Assembly: GCF_013004645.1 (NCBI RefSeq)
Contig: NZ_JABEME010000002.1
Span: forward strand, 186,001 to 250,000
Source: Stenotrophomonas africana
GTDB taxonomy: Bacteria > Pseudomonadota > Gammaproteobacteria > Xanthomonadales > Xanthomonadaceae
Direction: 5' to 3'
Length of the DNA: 64,000 bases
The notes beneath the pieces are model-generated. The model did not search any database, was not told the DNA's origin, and was given only the letters and a program-made list of their open reading frames with translations. This document shows positions 15,836-24,913 of the stretch, one piece after another (position 1 is the first letter of the stretch; each line of letters opens with the position of its first letter). A program made the translations under genes and the position numbers.

Positions 15836-18800
15836 GTGGAAATCTGCGTTCGTCGCTCGCCGCTGATGCTGGCCCTGTTGCCGGCATTGATGCTGGCGTC
15901 CATGCCGGCCCGGGCCGAGTCGGTCGGCAACCTGCGTACGGTCAGCGCCAGCGCCAGCCACGATGGCGTGCAGGGCTGGGACCTGCAGACCGACAAGGGC
16001 GCACGCATCCGCATCGAACTGCCGGCCACCGACATCATCCGCGTGCAGGCCGGCCGCAACGGCACGCTGACCGGTGCCGGCGACAAGGCCGCACCGATCG
16101 TGCTGCCGCAGCCCAAGGCGAACGTGCAGGCGCAGCTGGAAGAAGACGCGCAGGAAATCCGCGTGCGCACCGATGCCCTGGTGCTGCATGTACAGCGGCA
16201 GCCACTGCGCATGCGCCTGGAACGACTGGACAACGGCCAGACCAGCGCGCTGTGGCAGGAACTGCAGCCGCTGGACCTGGATGCCGCGCAGAGCGTGCAG
16301 GTGCTGTCCTCGCAGGCCGATGAGGGCTACTTCGGTGGTGGCCAGCAGAACGGCCGTTACCAGTTCAAGGGCCGCGAGCTGGACGTGTCCTATTCCGGTG
16401 GCTGGGAAGAAGGTGATCGCCCCAGTCCGGCGCCGATACTGCTGAGCAGCCGCGGCTGGGGCATGCTGCGCAACACGTGGAGCGACGGCAGCTACGATCT
16501 GCGCGAGGCCGACCAGGCCACGCTGCTGCACCGTGAAGACCGCTTCGATGCGTACTACTTCGTCGGCGCCGACCTGCCGAAGCTGATCGAGCGCTACACC
16601 CAGCTGACCGGCCGCCCGAACATGGTCGCGCGCTGGGCGCTGTCCTACGGCGATGCCGATTGCTACAACGACGGTGACAACAGCAAGAAGCCCGGCACCG
16701 TCCCCGAGGGCTGGAGTGACGGCCCGACCGGCACCACGCCGGATGTGATCGACAGCGTGGCCAAGCAGTACCGCGCCAACGACATGCCCGGTGGCTGGAT
16801 CCTGCCCAATGATGGTTACGGTTGCGGCTACAAGCAGTTGCCGGAAACGGTGAAGGGCCTGGCCGGGTATGGTTTCCGTACCGGCCTGTGGACCGAGAAC
16901 GGCGTCGACAAGATCGCCTGGGAAGTGGGCAAGGCCGGCAGCCGCGTGCAGAAGCTGGACGTGGCCTGGACCGGCAAGGGCTATCAGTTCGCGATGGACG
17001 CCAACCGCCAGGCCTTCAACGGCATCCTCGACAATTCCGATTCTCGCCCGTTCCTGTGGACAGTAATGGGCTGGGCCGGCATCCAGCGCTATGCGGTGGC
17101 CTGGACCGGCGACCAGAGCAGCAGCTGGGATTACATCCGCTGGCACGTGCCGACCCTGGTCGGTTCGGGCCTGTCCGGCATGGCCTACGCCAGTGGCGAT
17201 GTGGATGCGATCTTCGGCGGCAGCGCCGAAACCTTCACCCGCGACCTGCAGTGGAAAGCGTTCACGCCGGTGCTGATGGGCATGAGCGGCTGGTCGTCGA
17301 ACGCGCGCAAGCACCCGTGGTGGTACGACGAGCCCTACCGCAGCATCAACCGCGATTACCTGAAGTTGAAGATGCGCCTGACCCCGTACATGTACGGACT
17401 GGTGCACGAGGCCGCGCAGACCGGTGCACCGCCGGTGCGTGGGCTGATGTGGGACAACCCGCGCGACCCGCATGCGCAGGATGAAACCTACAAGTACCAG
17501 TTCCTGCTTGGCCGCGACCTGCTGGTGGCGCCGGTGTACCGCAGCCAGGCCGCCAGCCGTGGCTGGCGCCGCGACATCCACCTGCCGGCGGGGGGATGGA
17601 TCGACTACTGGGACGGCCGCCGCGTGCAGGCCGGCGCCGATGGCCGCCAGCTCGACCGCCAGGTGGACCTGGCCACGCTGCCGGTGTTCGTGCGCGCCGG
17701 TGCGATCCTGCCGATGTACCCGTCGATGCTGTTCGATGGCGAAAAGCCGCTGGATGAAGTGACGTTCGACCTGTACCCGCAGGGCGAGTCGCAGTACACG
17801 CTGTACGAAGACGATGGCAACACGCGCCGCTACCAGCAGGGTGAGTCGAGCACGCAGGTAGTCCGCGTGCAGGCGCCGGCGCAGGGCAGTGGCCCGGTGC
17901 AGGTGCAGATCGATCCGGTGCAGGGCCAGTACAACGGCCAGCTGGCGAAGCGTCGTTATGGCCTGCGCGTGCTCAGCCGCCAAGCGCCGCGTGCGGTGCA
18001 GGCCGGTGGCCGCGCGCTGCCGGCGCTGGCTGATGCCGCCGCCTTCAATGGTGCTGCTGAAGGTTGGTACTTCGACGCCAAGGAGCGTCGCGGCACGCTG
18101 CACGTGCGTACCGCCACCCAGGACATCCGCCAGCCGCTGCAGCTGCAGCTGGACTTCGCGGTGGCTGCGGCGGTCGCAGACGACGCCTATCCGGCCGCGC
18201 CGGTGCTGGGCCGCGAACTGCCGGCCGACAGCCTGCTGGTGGTCAACCGCCCGGCCGAAGAACCTGGCCATGCGCTGGAAAATGCCTTCGACGACGATCC
18301 CAACACATGGTTCCGCAGCGTGCGCAACCAGGCCGTGCGCACCGGTGCCCACGAATGGGTGGTGGGCTTCGGCGAGCGCAGGATGATCGATGGCATCGAC
18401 ATTGCGCCGCGTAACGACAAGAACTGGAAGCACGGCCAGGTGCGCGACTACGAGGTCTACCTGGGTGACAGCAATGGCGAGTGGGGCGAGCCGATCGCCC
18501 GCGGCCGCCTGCAGCTGAAGGAAGGCGTGCAGCGCATCGACTTCCCGGCCCACGCCGGGCGCCTGCTGCGCTTCCGCGTGCTGAGCGTGCAGAACCCCGA
18601 AGGCGACGGCGCCAGCAGCACCGACCCGATGGTCACTGCCGCACAGGGCAGCGCCCGCGCGTTCGATGCATTGCAGCCGCGCGATGTCGGTCCGATCGCC
18701 CTGTCCACCTTCCACATTCTTGAACACCAGGAACCGGAGCGACCGGCCCGGCAGCGCTATCTCTCCGAGCTGCCGGTGCCGGCCGCGCTGGCCAGCCAGC

Positions 18801-19195
18801 TGCGCACCGATCAGTCCTTCCGTGGCGACGCCGGCATGCGCATGAACGGCCTGCAGTTCCGCCGTGGCCTGGGCGTCGGCGCCAACAGCCGCATCGACCT
18901 GCGTCTGCAGGGCGGCTGGCACCTGCTGCGTGCTGACCTCGGCATCGACGATGCCTGCCGTAGCGCCGGTGGCCTGCAGTTCCAGGTCTGGGGCGACAAC
19001 CGCCTGCTGTACGACAGCGGCCTGGTGAAGGCGCCCGGCGTGGTCAAGCCGGAGCTGGACATCCGTGGCCTTTCCACCCTGAGCCTGCGCACGCTGGGTG
19101 CGCAGGGCAGCCAACCCGCCCAGGTCTGCGCCAACTGGGCCAACGCCGTACTGATCGGCCAGGAGGGCGACTCCGCCAGCATCGTCGCCCCATGA
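15836..19195 (+). CDS. exported GH31 glycosidase with F5/8C and NPCBM domains, probable alpha-N-acetylgalactosaminidase
   Basis: A secreted enzyme of about 1,119 residues. The chosen GTG has GGGAG 5 bp upstream and yields a signal peptide (LMLALLPALMLASMPARAES); an in-frame TTG at 15701 would lie upstream of the promoter-like sequence. The GH31 barrel covers about residues 200-680, with KLDVAW (D375, likely nucleophile) and AWTGDQ (D426, likely acid/base). The spacing of 51 matches the alpha-GalNAc-specific GH31 subfamily. An F5/8 type C (CBM32-like) domain follows at about 810-930 and an NPCBM domain at about 955-1117, both modules that bind host glycans. The adjacent GalNAc catabolic operon supports release of terminal alpha-GalNAc, for example from mucin O-glycans. 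Other alpha-glycosidase activity cannot be excluded. Confidence 0.85.
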   Translation: MEICVRRSPLMLALLPALMLASMPARAESVGNLRTVSASASHDGVQGWDLQTDKGARIRIELPATDIIRVQAGRNGTLTGAGDKAAPIVLPQPKANVQAQLEEDAQEIRVRTDALVLHVQRQPLRMRLERLDNGQTSALWQELQPLDLDAAQSVQVLSSQADEGYFGGGQQNGRYQFKGRELDVSYSGGWEEGDRPSPAPILLSSRGWGMLRNTWSDGSYDLREADQATLLHREDRFDAYYFVGADLPKLIERYTQLTGRPNMVARWALSYGDADCYNDGDNSKKPGTVPEGWSDGPTGTTPDVIDSVAKQYRANDMPGGWILPNDGYGCGYKQLPETVKGLAGYGFRTGLWTENGVDKIAWEVGKAGSRVQKLDVAWTGKGYQFAMDANRQAFNGILDNSDSRPFLWTVMGWAGIQRYAVAWTGDQSSSWDYIRWHVPTLVGSGLSGMAYASGDVDAIFGGSAETFTRDLQWKAFTPVLMGMSGWSSNARKHPWWYDEPYRSINRDYLKLKMRLTPYMYGLVHEAAQTGAPPVRGLMWDNPRDPHAQDETYKYQFLLGRDLLVAPVYRSQAASRGWRRDIHLPAGGWIDYWDGRRVQAGADGRQLDRQVDLATLPVFVRAGAILPMYPSMLFDGEKPLDEVTFDLYPQGESQYTLYEDDGNTRRYQQGESSTQVVRVQAPAQGSGPVQVQIDPVQGQYNGQLAKRRYGLRVLSRQAPRAVQAGGRALPALADAAAFNGAAEGWYFDAKERRGTLHVRTATQDIRQPLQLQLDFAVAAAVADDAYPAAPVLGRELPADSLLVVNRPAEEPGHALENAFDDDPNTWFRSVRNQAVRTGAHEWVVGFGERRMIDGIDIAPRNDKNWKHGQVRDYEVYLGDSNGEWGEPIARGRLQLKEGVQRIDFPAHAGRLLRFRVLSVQNPEGDGASSTDPMVTAAQGSARAFDALQPRDVGPIALSTFHILEHQEPERPARQRYLSELPVPAALASQLRTDQSFRGDAGMRMNGLQFRRGLGVGANSRIDLRLQGGWHLLRADLGIDDACRSAGGLQFQVWGDNRLLYDSGLVKAPGVVKPELDIRGLSTLSLRTLGAQGSQPAQVCANWANAVLIGQEGDSASIVAP

Positions 19196-19328
19196 CGCCC
19201 TCGTAACACCGCTCCTCCCCCCGCCCATTCCGACTACGGCCCTCGTGGCCGTGGCCCGGGAGCGTTTTGCCCGCCGAACGCCCACGCGCTCACCATTCGC
19301 GCCGCACCCCTGCCAGGAGAGACCCCCG

Positions 19329-22304
19329 ATGTTGCCCGCCCGCCACCACCGCCCCCCCTGTCGCTCGATCGCACCGCTGTCGCTGGCCATTGCCGGCGTG
19401 CTGCTGTCGGTTGCCGTTCCTGCCTTCGCCCAGGAGAGCAAGGACAAGGCCACCGACCTGGCCCGCATCGAGGTCACCGGTTCCAACATCCGCCGCACCG
19501 ACGTTGAAACCGCGTCGCCGGTGCAGGTGATCAGCAAGCAGGACATCCAGAACATGGGTGCGCGCACGCTGCTGCAGGTGCTCGACAACCTGCCGGCCGC
19601 TCGCCCGGCGCAGCAGGACGCGCGCTCGCTGTTTACCGGTTCCGACGGTGCTTCGCAGGCCAACCTGCGTGGCTTGGGCGCGCAGGGCACGCTGGTGCTG
19701 CTGAATGGTCGTCGCCTGTCGTACTACGGTGCACCAGCTGGCTTCCAGACCCAGTTCGTCAACATCGATGCGATTCCGGCCGCGGCCATCGAGCGCATGG
19801 AAGTGCTGACCGACGGCGCCTCGGCGGTGTACGGCACCGACGCGGTGGCCGGCGTGATCAACGTGATCACCAAGCGCAACTTCCAGGGTGCCGAGGTCAG
19901 CTTCACCAACGACACCTCTTCGCGCATCGACTCCTACGGCGAACGCCAGGCCAGCATCACCGCCGGCTTCGGCGACCTGGCCGAGAACCGCTTCAACATC
20001 TACGGCGCGGTGAACATGTACCGCCGCGACGCGATTCCGCTGAGCGACTTCTACGACAAGCGGCCTGACCAGTACTACGTCAACAATCCGAACTACCTCA
20101 ACAACCTGCGCCTGGGCGTGGGCAGCAAGCCGGGTGAATTCAATCCGGGCACTTACTTCGCCTTCGATCCGGTCACCGGCCGCCGTGTGCAGGAAGCTGC
20201 GCCGGGCTGCAAGAACGTGCTGACCAGTGAAGCGGCCGGCCCGCGTTGCGTCTGGGAAACCTGGATGAACAACGAGATCGATGCCGGCGCCAAGTCCGAG
20301 CGCAACACCGCCTACCTCAACGGCACCTTCCTGGTCGGTGACAGCACCGAGATCTTCGCCGAGGCGACCTACACCGACATCGACCTGCGCGCCAACGGCG
20401 GCACGCCGCGCACCTATGGCACCACCACCGGCAACCCGACCAGCTGGTTCTCGCGCAATACCGGCAACAACGTCAACCAGTTCCTGTACCCGTTCCTGGG
20501 CCCGAACAACGAGTACAACCACGCCAGCCCGCAGATGAAGGCGATGATGGGCGGTGTGGTCGGCCTGAACTACCTGCTGCAGGATGCGGGCCCGAACTAC
20601 TTCGGCCAGCGCAACACCGACAAGAGCTACCGCGTGCTGGCCGGTGCGCGTGGCAACCGGGGTGACTGGAACTGGGAGACTGCCTTCGCCAGTGCAGGCA
20701 CCCACTCCACCACGTACCAGACGATCAACGTCAACATCAAGGGCTTCGAGAAGGCGTTCGGACCGTACTCGGTCGATCCGACCACCGGCCGCGTGATCAT
20801 CTCCGACCACCCGGCGTACAAGTTCGGCGAGATCAGCGAAGCCAACGCCGCGCTGATCCGTGAAGCGTTCCCGACCTTCGACATCCAGTCGTGGACCCGC
20901 CTGCATACCCTGGATGGCAAGATCGAAGGCCCGCTGTTCCAGCTGCCGGCCGGCGAGATGCGCGCCGCGTTCGGCTTCAACGCCAGCCGCGAAACCTTCT
21001 ACACCCCGGGCAACGCCGATGCAGCCAACGGCCTGATCACCCAGCAGGGAGGTTCCTGGTTCGACGGCAAGCGCAACACCTACGCGCTGTTCGCCGAGAC
21101 CGTGGCGCCGATCACCGACAAGCTGGAGCTGGATGCCGCAGTGCGCGTGGACAAGTACCCGAACTTCAGTGCCAACGTCGCGCCGAAGATCGGTTTCAAG
21201 TACCAGGCGTTCGACCAGCTGATGCTGCGCGGTACCTACTCCACCGGCTTCCGTGCTCCGAGCCTGGCCGAGTCCGGCAATGGTGGCGTGTTCGCCCAGC
21301 TGGGTGGCTACCGTGACGAGCTGCGCTGCAACGAGACCAACGCCATCGCCAACCTGCTGCTGCGCTCGCAGCGTCCGGGCGATGTCGATCTGGGCAAGAA
21401 CCTGTTGAACGTGGATTGCAGCCGCACCGTGGCACGCATGACCCAGCCGAACAAGAACCTGAAGCCGGAGAAGGCGAAGATCGCCACCCTCGGCTTCGTC
21501 TACGAGCCGGCGACCTGGCTGTCGGTGTCGGCCGACTACTGGTTCATCTATCGCGACAATGAGATCGTCGCGCCGGACTACCGCCGCATGGAAGACATCA
21601 TCTCCTCGTCGCGCTCGCCGATCACTGACAGTGACCGCGCCAACCTGGCGCAGCTGGCGGCGATGTGTGCCGACCCGGCCAGTGGCGTGAGCTGCCCGTC
21701 GGTGCTGCCGGGCTACTCTGCCGGCAATGTGGCCAGCGTGGTGGGCCAGTACAAGAACCGTGGCAAGACGCTGATCGACGGCTTCGACATCGATGCGCGC
21801 AGCCGCTTCTCGCTGGGTGACTGGGGCAACCTGAACATCGGCCTGGCGGCCACCATCGCCAACCGCAACCGTTTCTACATGGATGAAGCCAACGGCTGGT
21901 ACTACGGCGATGTGGTGGGCTATTACAACAACCCGCGCCTGCGTGCCACGCTCAATGCCGACTGGACCTACAAGCAGGTCACCACCAGCATGTTCGTCAA
22001 CTACGTGGGTGGCACCAAGTGGGCCACCGACCAGGTCGACGAAAAGAGCAACAACAAGGAAACCTGCACCGGCGGCTACCTGGCCCTCCAGAAGAGCAAG
22101 TGCGACGGTGCGCCGTCGTGGTGGACCGCCAACATGAGCGTCACCTGGCGCCCGGATGATGCGTGGAACCTGAGCTTCACGGTCAAGAACCTGTTCAATC
22201 GCCTGCCGTTCTACGATCCGAACAGCTTCCTGGGTGACTCCAGTGACTACGCAACCATCTTCGGCCGTGGTTACAGTGTGACCATTGGCTACCGTTTCAA
22301 GTAA
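19329..22304 (+). CDS. TonB-dependent outer-membrane receptor, probable GalNAc/oligosaccharide uptake
   Basis: A receptor of about 991 residues. The ATG with AGGAGAG upstream gives a signal peptide ending VAVPAFAQ. The plug starts with IEVTGSNIRRTDVETASPVQ and includes RGLGAQGTLVLLNGRRLSYY and EVLTDGASAVYGTDAVAGV. The barrel ends with GYSVTIGYRFK, an aromatic C-terminus typical of outer-membrane proteins. NIRR after the TonB-box region marks the large carbohydrate-associated group of xanthomonad receptors. It lies between GH31 and GH109 genes on one strand, so it probably imports GalNAc or GalNAc-containing oligosaccharides (AgaO role). It has no N-terminal FecR-sensing extension. Confidence 0.87.
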   Translation: MLPARHHRPPCRSIAPLSLAIAGVLLSVAVPAFAQESKDKATDLARIEVTGSNIRRTDVETASPVQVISKQDIQNMGARTLLQVLDNLPAARPAQQDARSLFTGSDGASQANLRGLGAQGTLVLLNGRRLSYYGAPAGFQTQFVNIDAIPAAAIERMEVLTDGASAVYGTDAVAGVINVITKRNFQGAEVSFTNDTSSRIDSYGERQASITAGFGDLAENRFNIYGAVNMYRRDAIPLSDFYDKRPDQYYVNNPNYLNNLRLGVGSKPGEFNPGTYFAFDPVTGRRVQEAAPGCKNVLTSEAAGPRCVWETWMNNEIDAGAKSERNTAYLNGTFLVGDSTEIFAEATYTDIDLRANGGTPRTYGTTTGNPTSWFSRNTGNNVNQFLYPFLGPNNEYNHASPQMKAMMGGVVGLNYLLQDAGPNYFGQRNTDKSYRVLAGARGNRGDWNWETAFASAGTHSTTYQTINVNIKGFEKAFGPYSVDPTTGRVIISDHPAYKFGEISEANAALIREAFPTFDIQSWTRLHTLDGKIEGPLFQLPAGEMRAAFGFNASRETFYTPGNADAANGLITQQGGSWFDGKRNTYALFAETVAPITDKLELDAAVRVDKYPNFSANVAPKIGFKYQAFDQLMLRGTYSTGFRAPSLAESGNGGVFAQLGGYRDELRCNETNAIANLLLRSQRPGDVDLGKNLLNVDCSRTVARMTQPNKNLKPEKAKIATLGFVYEPATWLSVSADYWFIYRDNEIVAPDYRRMEDIISSSRSPITDSDRANLAQLAAMCADPASGVSCPSVLPGYSAGNVASVVGQYKNRGKTLIDGFDIDARSRFSLGDWGNLNIGLAATIANRNRFYMDEANGWYYGDVVGYYNNPRLRATLNADWTYKQVTTSMFVNYVGGTKWATDQVDEKSNNKETCTGGYLALQKSKCDGAPSWWTANMSVTWRPDDAWNLSFTVKNLFNRLPFYDPNSFLGDSSDYATIFGRGYSVTIGYRFK

Positions 22305-22360
22305 TTCCGTTTGCGTGACCCGGCGGGCCGGCTACGGCCGGCTCGCTGCCAAGAGGAGAG

Positions 22361-23725
22361 ATGTTTGCCATGAAGCGTAGGGAATTCATCGCGGCCAGTG
22401 CCGCTGTCGCCGCCAGCAGCCTGTTGCCGCAGACCCCGGCCTGGGCACGCGGGCGCAAGGTGCGCCTGGCCATGATCGGCACCGGCATGCGCGGCCTGGT
22501 GCTGCTGAAGGAGCTGGTACGTCGCGACGATGTCGAGGTGGTCGCGCTGTGCGACATCGAACCGATCATGCTCGGCCGTGCCATGGACATGGTGGCCAAG
22601 GCCGGCAATCCGGCACCGAAGACCTACGGCCAGGACCGTGACACCAACGCCTGGAAACGCCTGCTGGAACAGAAGGGCATTGATGGCGTGATCATCGCCA
22701 CGCCGTGGGAGTACCACGCGCCGATGGCGATCGCCGCGATGCAGGCCGGCGTGGCGGTGGGCTGCGAAGTGGTGGCTGGCATCACCCTGCAGGACCACTG
22801 GGACGTGCTGAAGACCCAGCTGAGCACGGGCACCCCGTACATGCTGCTGGAGAACGTCTGCTACCGCCGCGACGTGATGGCCGCGCTGCAGATGGTGCGC
22901 CAGGGCCTGTTCGGCGAGCTGGTGCATCTGCAGGCCGGCTACCAGCACGACCTGCGCGGCGTGAAGTTCAATTCCGGCGACCCGAACCTGCCCTACGACA
23001 GCGGCGTGGAGTTCGGGCCCAAGGGCTGGAGCGAAGCCCGCTGGCGCACCGAGCATTCGGTGGAGCGCAACGGCGAGCTGTATCCCAGCCACGGCATCGG
23101 CCCGTGCGCGATGTACACCGGCATCAACCGTGGCAACCGCTTCACCCACATCAATGCCTTCGCGACCAAGGCGCGTGGCCTGCACGAATACACCGTGGCC
23201 AAGAGTGGCGGCACTACCCACCCCAGCACCAAGGTGAAGTTCAAGCTGGGTGACATCGTGACCACCACGCTGGCCTGCGAGAACGGCGAGACCATCCTGC
23301 TGCAGCACGACACCTCGCTGCCGCGCCCGTACTCGATGGGCTTCCGCGTGCAGGGCACCAAGGGCCTGTGGATGGACGTGAACCATTCGATCCACATCGA
23401 AGGCCGCAGCCCGCCGCACCAGTGGGAGGAGTTCAAGAAGTACCAGGACGAGTACGAGCACCCGCTGTGGAAGCAGAATGCCGACACCGCCGCCAGCGCC
23501 GGCCATGGTGGTATGGACTGGTTCGTCATTCACGCCTTCGTGGAAGCGCTGAAGGCCAAGGCACCGATGCCGATCGACATCTACGACGCGGTGACTTGGA
23601 GCGCGATCACGCCGCTGAGCGAGCAGTCGATCGCCAACGGTTTCCAGACGCTGGAGTTCCCGGACTTTACTGCGGGTGCGTGGAAGCAGCGCAAGCCGAT
23701 CTTCGCATTTGACGGTAAATACTGA
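22361..23725 (+). CDS. GH109-type Gfo/Idh/MocA glycosidase, probable alpha-N-acetylgalactosaminidase
   Basis: A 454-residue NAD-binding oxidoreductase-fold protein. The start MFAMKRREFIAASAAVAASS is a twin-arginine export signal, followed by VRLAMIGTGMRGLVLLKEL (Rossmann fold). YPSHGIGPCAMYTGINRGNR carries the conserved histidine of GH109 enzymes, which cleave alpha-GalNAc with an NAD-dependent mechanism. The length of 450-460 residues and Tat export match that family. With the GH31 enzyme it gives this locus two different alpha-GalNAc-cleaving folds. AGGAGAG directly precedes the ATG at 22361; the ATG at 22370 is an equally plausible start. Confidence 0.87.
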   Translation: MFAMKRREFIAASAAVAASSLLPQTPAWARGRKVRLAMIGTGMRGLVLLKELVRRDDVEVVALCDIEPIMLGRAMDMVAKAGNPAPKTYGQDRDTNAWKRLLEQKGIDGVIIATPWEYHAPMAIAAMQAGVAVGCEVVAGITLQDHWDVLKTQLSTGTPYMLLENVCYRRDVMAALQMVRQGLFGELVHLQAGYQHDLRGVKFNSGDPNLPYDSGVEFGPKGWSEARWRTEHSVERNGELYPSHGIGPCAMYTGINRGNRFTHINAFATKARGLHEYTVAKSGGTTHPSTKVKFKLGDIVTTTLACENGETILLQHDTSLPRPYSMGFRVQGTKGLWMDVNHSIHIEGRSPPHQWEEFKKYQDEYEHPLWKQNADTAASAGHGGMDWFVIHAFVEALKAKAPMPIDIYDAVTWSAITPLSEQSIANGFQTLEFPDFTAGAWKQRKPIFAFDGKY

Positions 23726-23739
23726 TCTACACACCAACG

Positions 23740-23766
23740 GCAACACCGGGTCATGCCCGGCGTTGC
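23740..23766 (+). terminator. hairpin after GH109 gene
   Basis: CAACACCGGG and CCCGGCGTTG form a 10-bp stem with one mismatch and a 5-base loop, 15 bp after the stop. There is no T-run, so it may be a weak or factor-dependent terminator, or an mRNA-stabilising hairpin. Confidence 0.5.
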
Positions 23767-24180
23767 TGCATTGACTGTATGCTGCGGCTGCCATCAGCGT
23801 GGTAGCCATCCGGGTGGGGAAGGGGGAGCTTACGCAGGGGGCAGAGCGAGTCGAGCGTTTGCTGTTCTCCGAAGATTTTTACCTATTCCAGCGTTTCAGC
23901 GTTCCGGAGTGGAAAAAGGCCCATGGGTTGCTGGCTGGCCTGAACGCTTCTGCTGCGCTCGGCCCCACAGCGTTTCGCCCTTCCCCTGAGTGGATTCGCA
24001 GCGCCGTAACGCCCCGCTGCCAGCCAACAAGATTCCGAAAACGTCTTCGGAAATGGCGCCGGCCGAGGCGGCTTTTCGTGGAAATCACCGAACGGCACTG
24101 CGAAACCTCGCCTATTGGTCGATTTTCGAATGCGTCTCAAGCCCCGCTGATACTGTATCATTCGGCTGCGAGACGATCTA
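23767..24180. other. non-coding stretch at the left edge of an accessory patch
   Basis: About 410 bp with no gene I can support. Open frames on both strands have unlikely composition and no family resemblance. Base composition starts to shift towards AT from about 24.0 kb. This is probably the left border of the accessory patch that holds the recombinase remnant and the Panacea-like module. No copy of the tRNA-Arg 3' end was found here. Confidence 0.5.
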
Positions 24181-24369
24181 ATGGCAGGGCGGTACAAGGG
24201 CGGTGCCGCCCTCTATGCCCAACAAGGACCAGTCCCTGGAAGCGCAGCTATTCGCACTGGGGATTGGGCCGAGGCGCGTGGCCATGAAGTCGTCGCCGAG
24301 TACACGGACGAATGTATCAGCGGGACGAAGGGCGAATCGCGGAGCCTGCTGGGCGAGAGTCTGCGGTGA
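24181..24369 (+). pseudogene. frameshifted serine-recombinase (resolvase) N-terminal remnant
   Basis: One frame reads GGAALYA and later DWAEARGHEVVAEYTDECISG, while the neighbouring frame supplies NKDQSLEAQLFALG between them. Assembled, they give the start of a serine recombinase catalytic domain (ALYARVST...DQSLEAQL...WAEARGHEVVAEYxDEGISGTKG). At least two frameshifts and a deletion through the catalytic serine region are needed, and the frame stops soon after GTKGE. It is a dead fragment, useful as evidence that this patch was once mobile. Confidence 0.7.
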
Positions 24370-24484
24370 TCTTTCCGTGAGCCAGAACATGGCTTTGGCC
24401 ATTGTTGAACGCATTTTGTTTTTCCTGAACGGGAAACGTGCAAGAATCCAGAACGGCCGCATTGGCCTTACAAGGGTTGTGTCT

Positions 24485-24910
24485 ATGGACCGCATGGAGG
24501 TCATGCTTGCCGCACTCGCGTCTGGCGCTCACGAGGAGTTTTCGCCGGTGCAGCTTCAGAAGCTGATGTTCCTGATAGACCGCAACATCGGCTCAGCTAT
24601 TGGTGGACCTTTCTTCGATTTCAAGCCCTATGACTACGGCCCCTTTGATGTTGGGGTCTACAACGAGTTCTCTGTACTCTCGGAACTTGAGATGGGTGAC
24701 TGTCATGGTGACGGTAAGGGGCGTCGCTACCGCCTTAACGACGAAGGTCGCGCGCGCGCTCAGGAAGTAATCGCAAAGCTGCAACCCGAGGTCCGCGACT
24801 ACATGAAGTCAATCGCTGAGTTCGTTCAGAAGGTTTCGTTCACAACGCTTGTATCTTCCATCTACAAGCACTATCCGGAAATGAAAGTAAACAGCGTATT
24901 CAGGGGATGA
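24485..24910 (+). CDS. Panacea/DUF4065-like small protein
   Basis: A protein of 141 residues starting MDRMEVMLAALASG with AAGGG seven bases upstream. EEFSPVQLQKLMFLIDRNIG followed by FDFKPYDYGPFDVGVYNEF is the pattern of the Panacea/DUF4065/YwgA-like group: a helical segment with LQKLxFLxD and then a YGPF turn. Panacea domains serve as the antitoxin part of several toxin-antitoxin and phage-related systems. The gene ends 3 bp before a proteasome-beta-like gene on the same strand, so the two form one unit. It is AT-richer than the chromosomal neighbours. The family call is by eye and moderate; function is unknown. Confidence 0.65.
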   Translation: MDRMEVMLAALASGAHEEFSPVQLQKLMFLIDRNIGSAIGGPFFDFKPYDYGPFDVGVYNEFSVLSELEMGDCHGDGKGRRYRLNDEGRARAQEVIAKLQPEVRDYMKSIAEFVQKVSFTTLVSSIYKHYPEMKVNSVFRG

Positions 24911-24913
24911 AGC

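Noticed and set aside
15782..19690. Very long open frame on the minus strand opposite the GH31 gene
   Set aside because: It is antisense to a gene with clear domains and catalytic residues; the translated sequence is Ala/Arg/His/Gln-rich with no family pattern, as expected from high-GC third positions.
23799..24287. Possible 160-residue gene after GH109
   Set aside because: Basic, low-information sequence with no family resemblance, and it runs into the serine-recombinase remnant; treated as non-coding.
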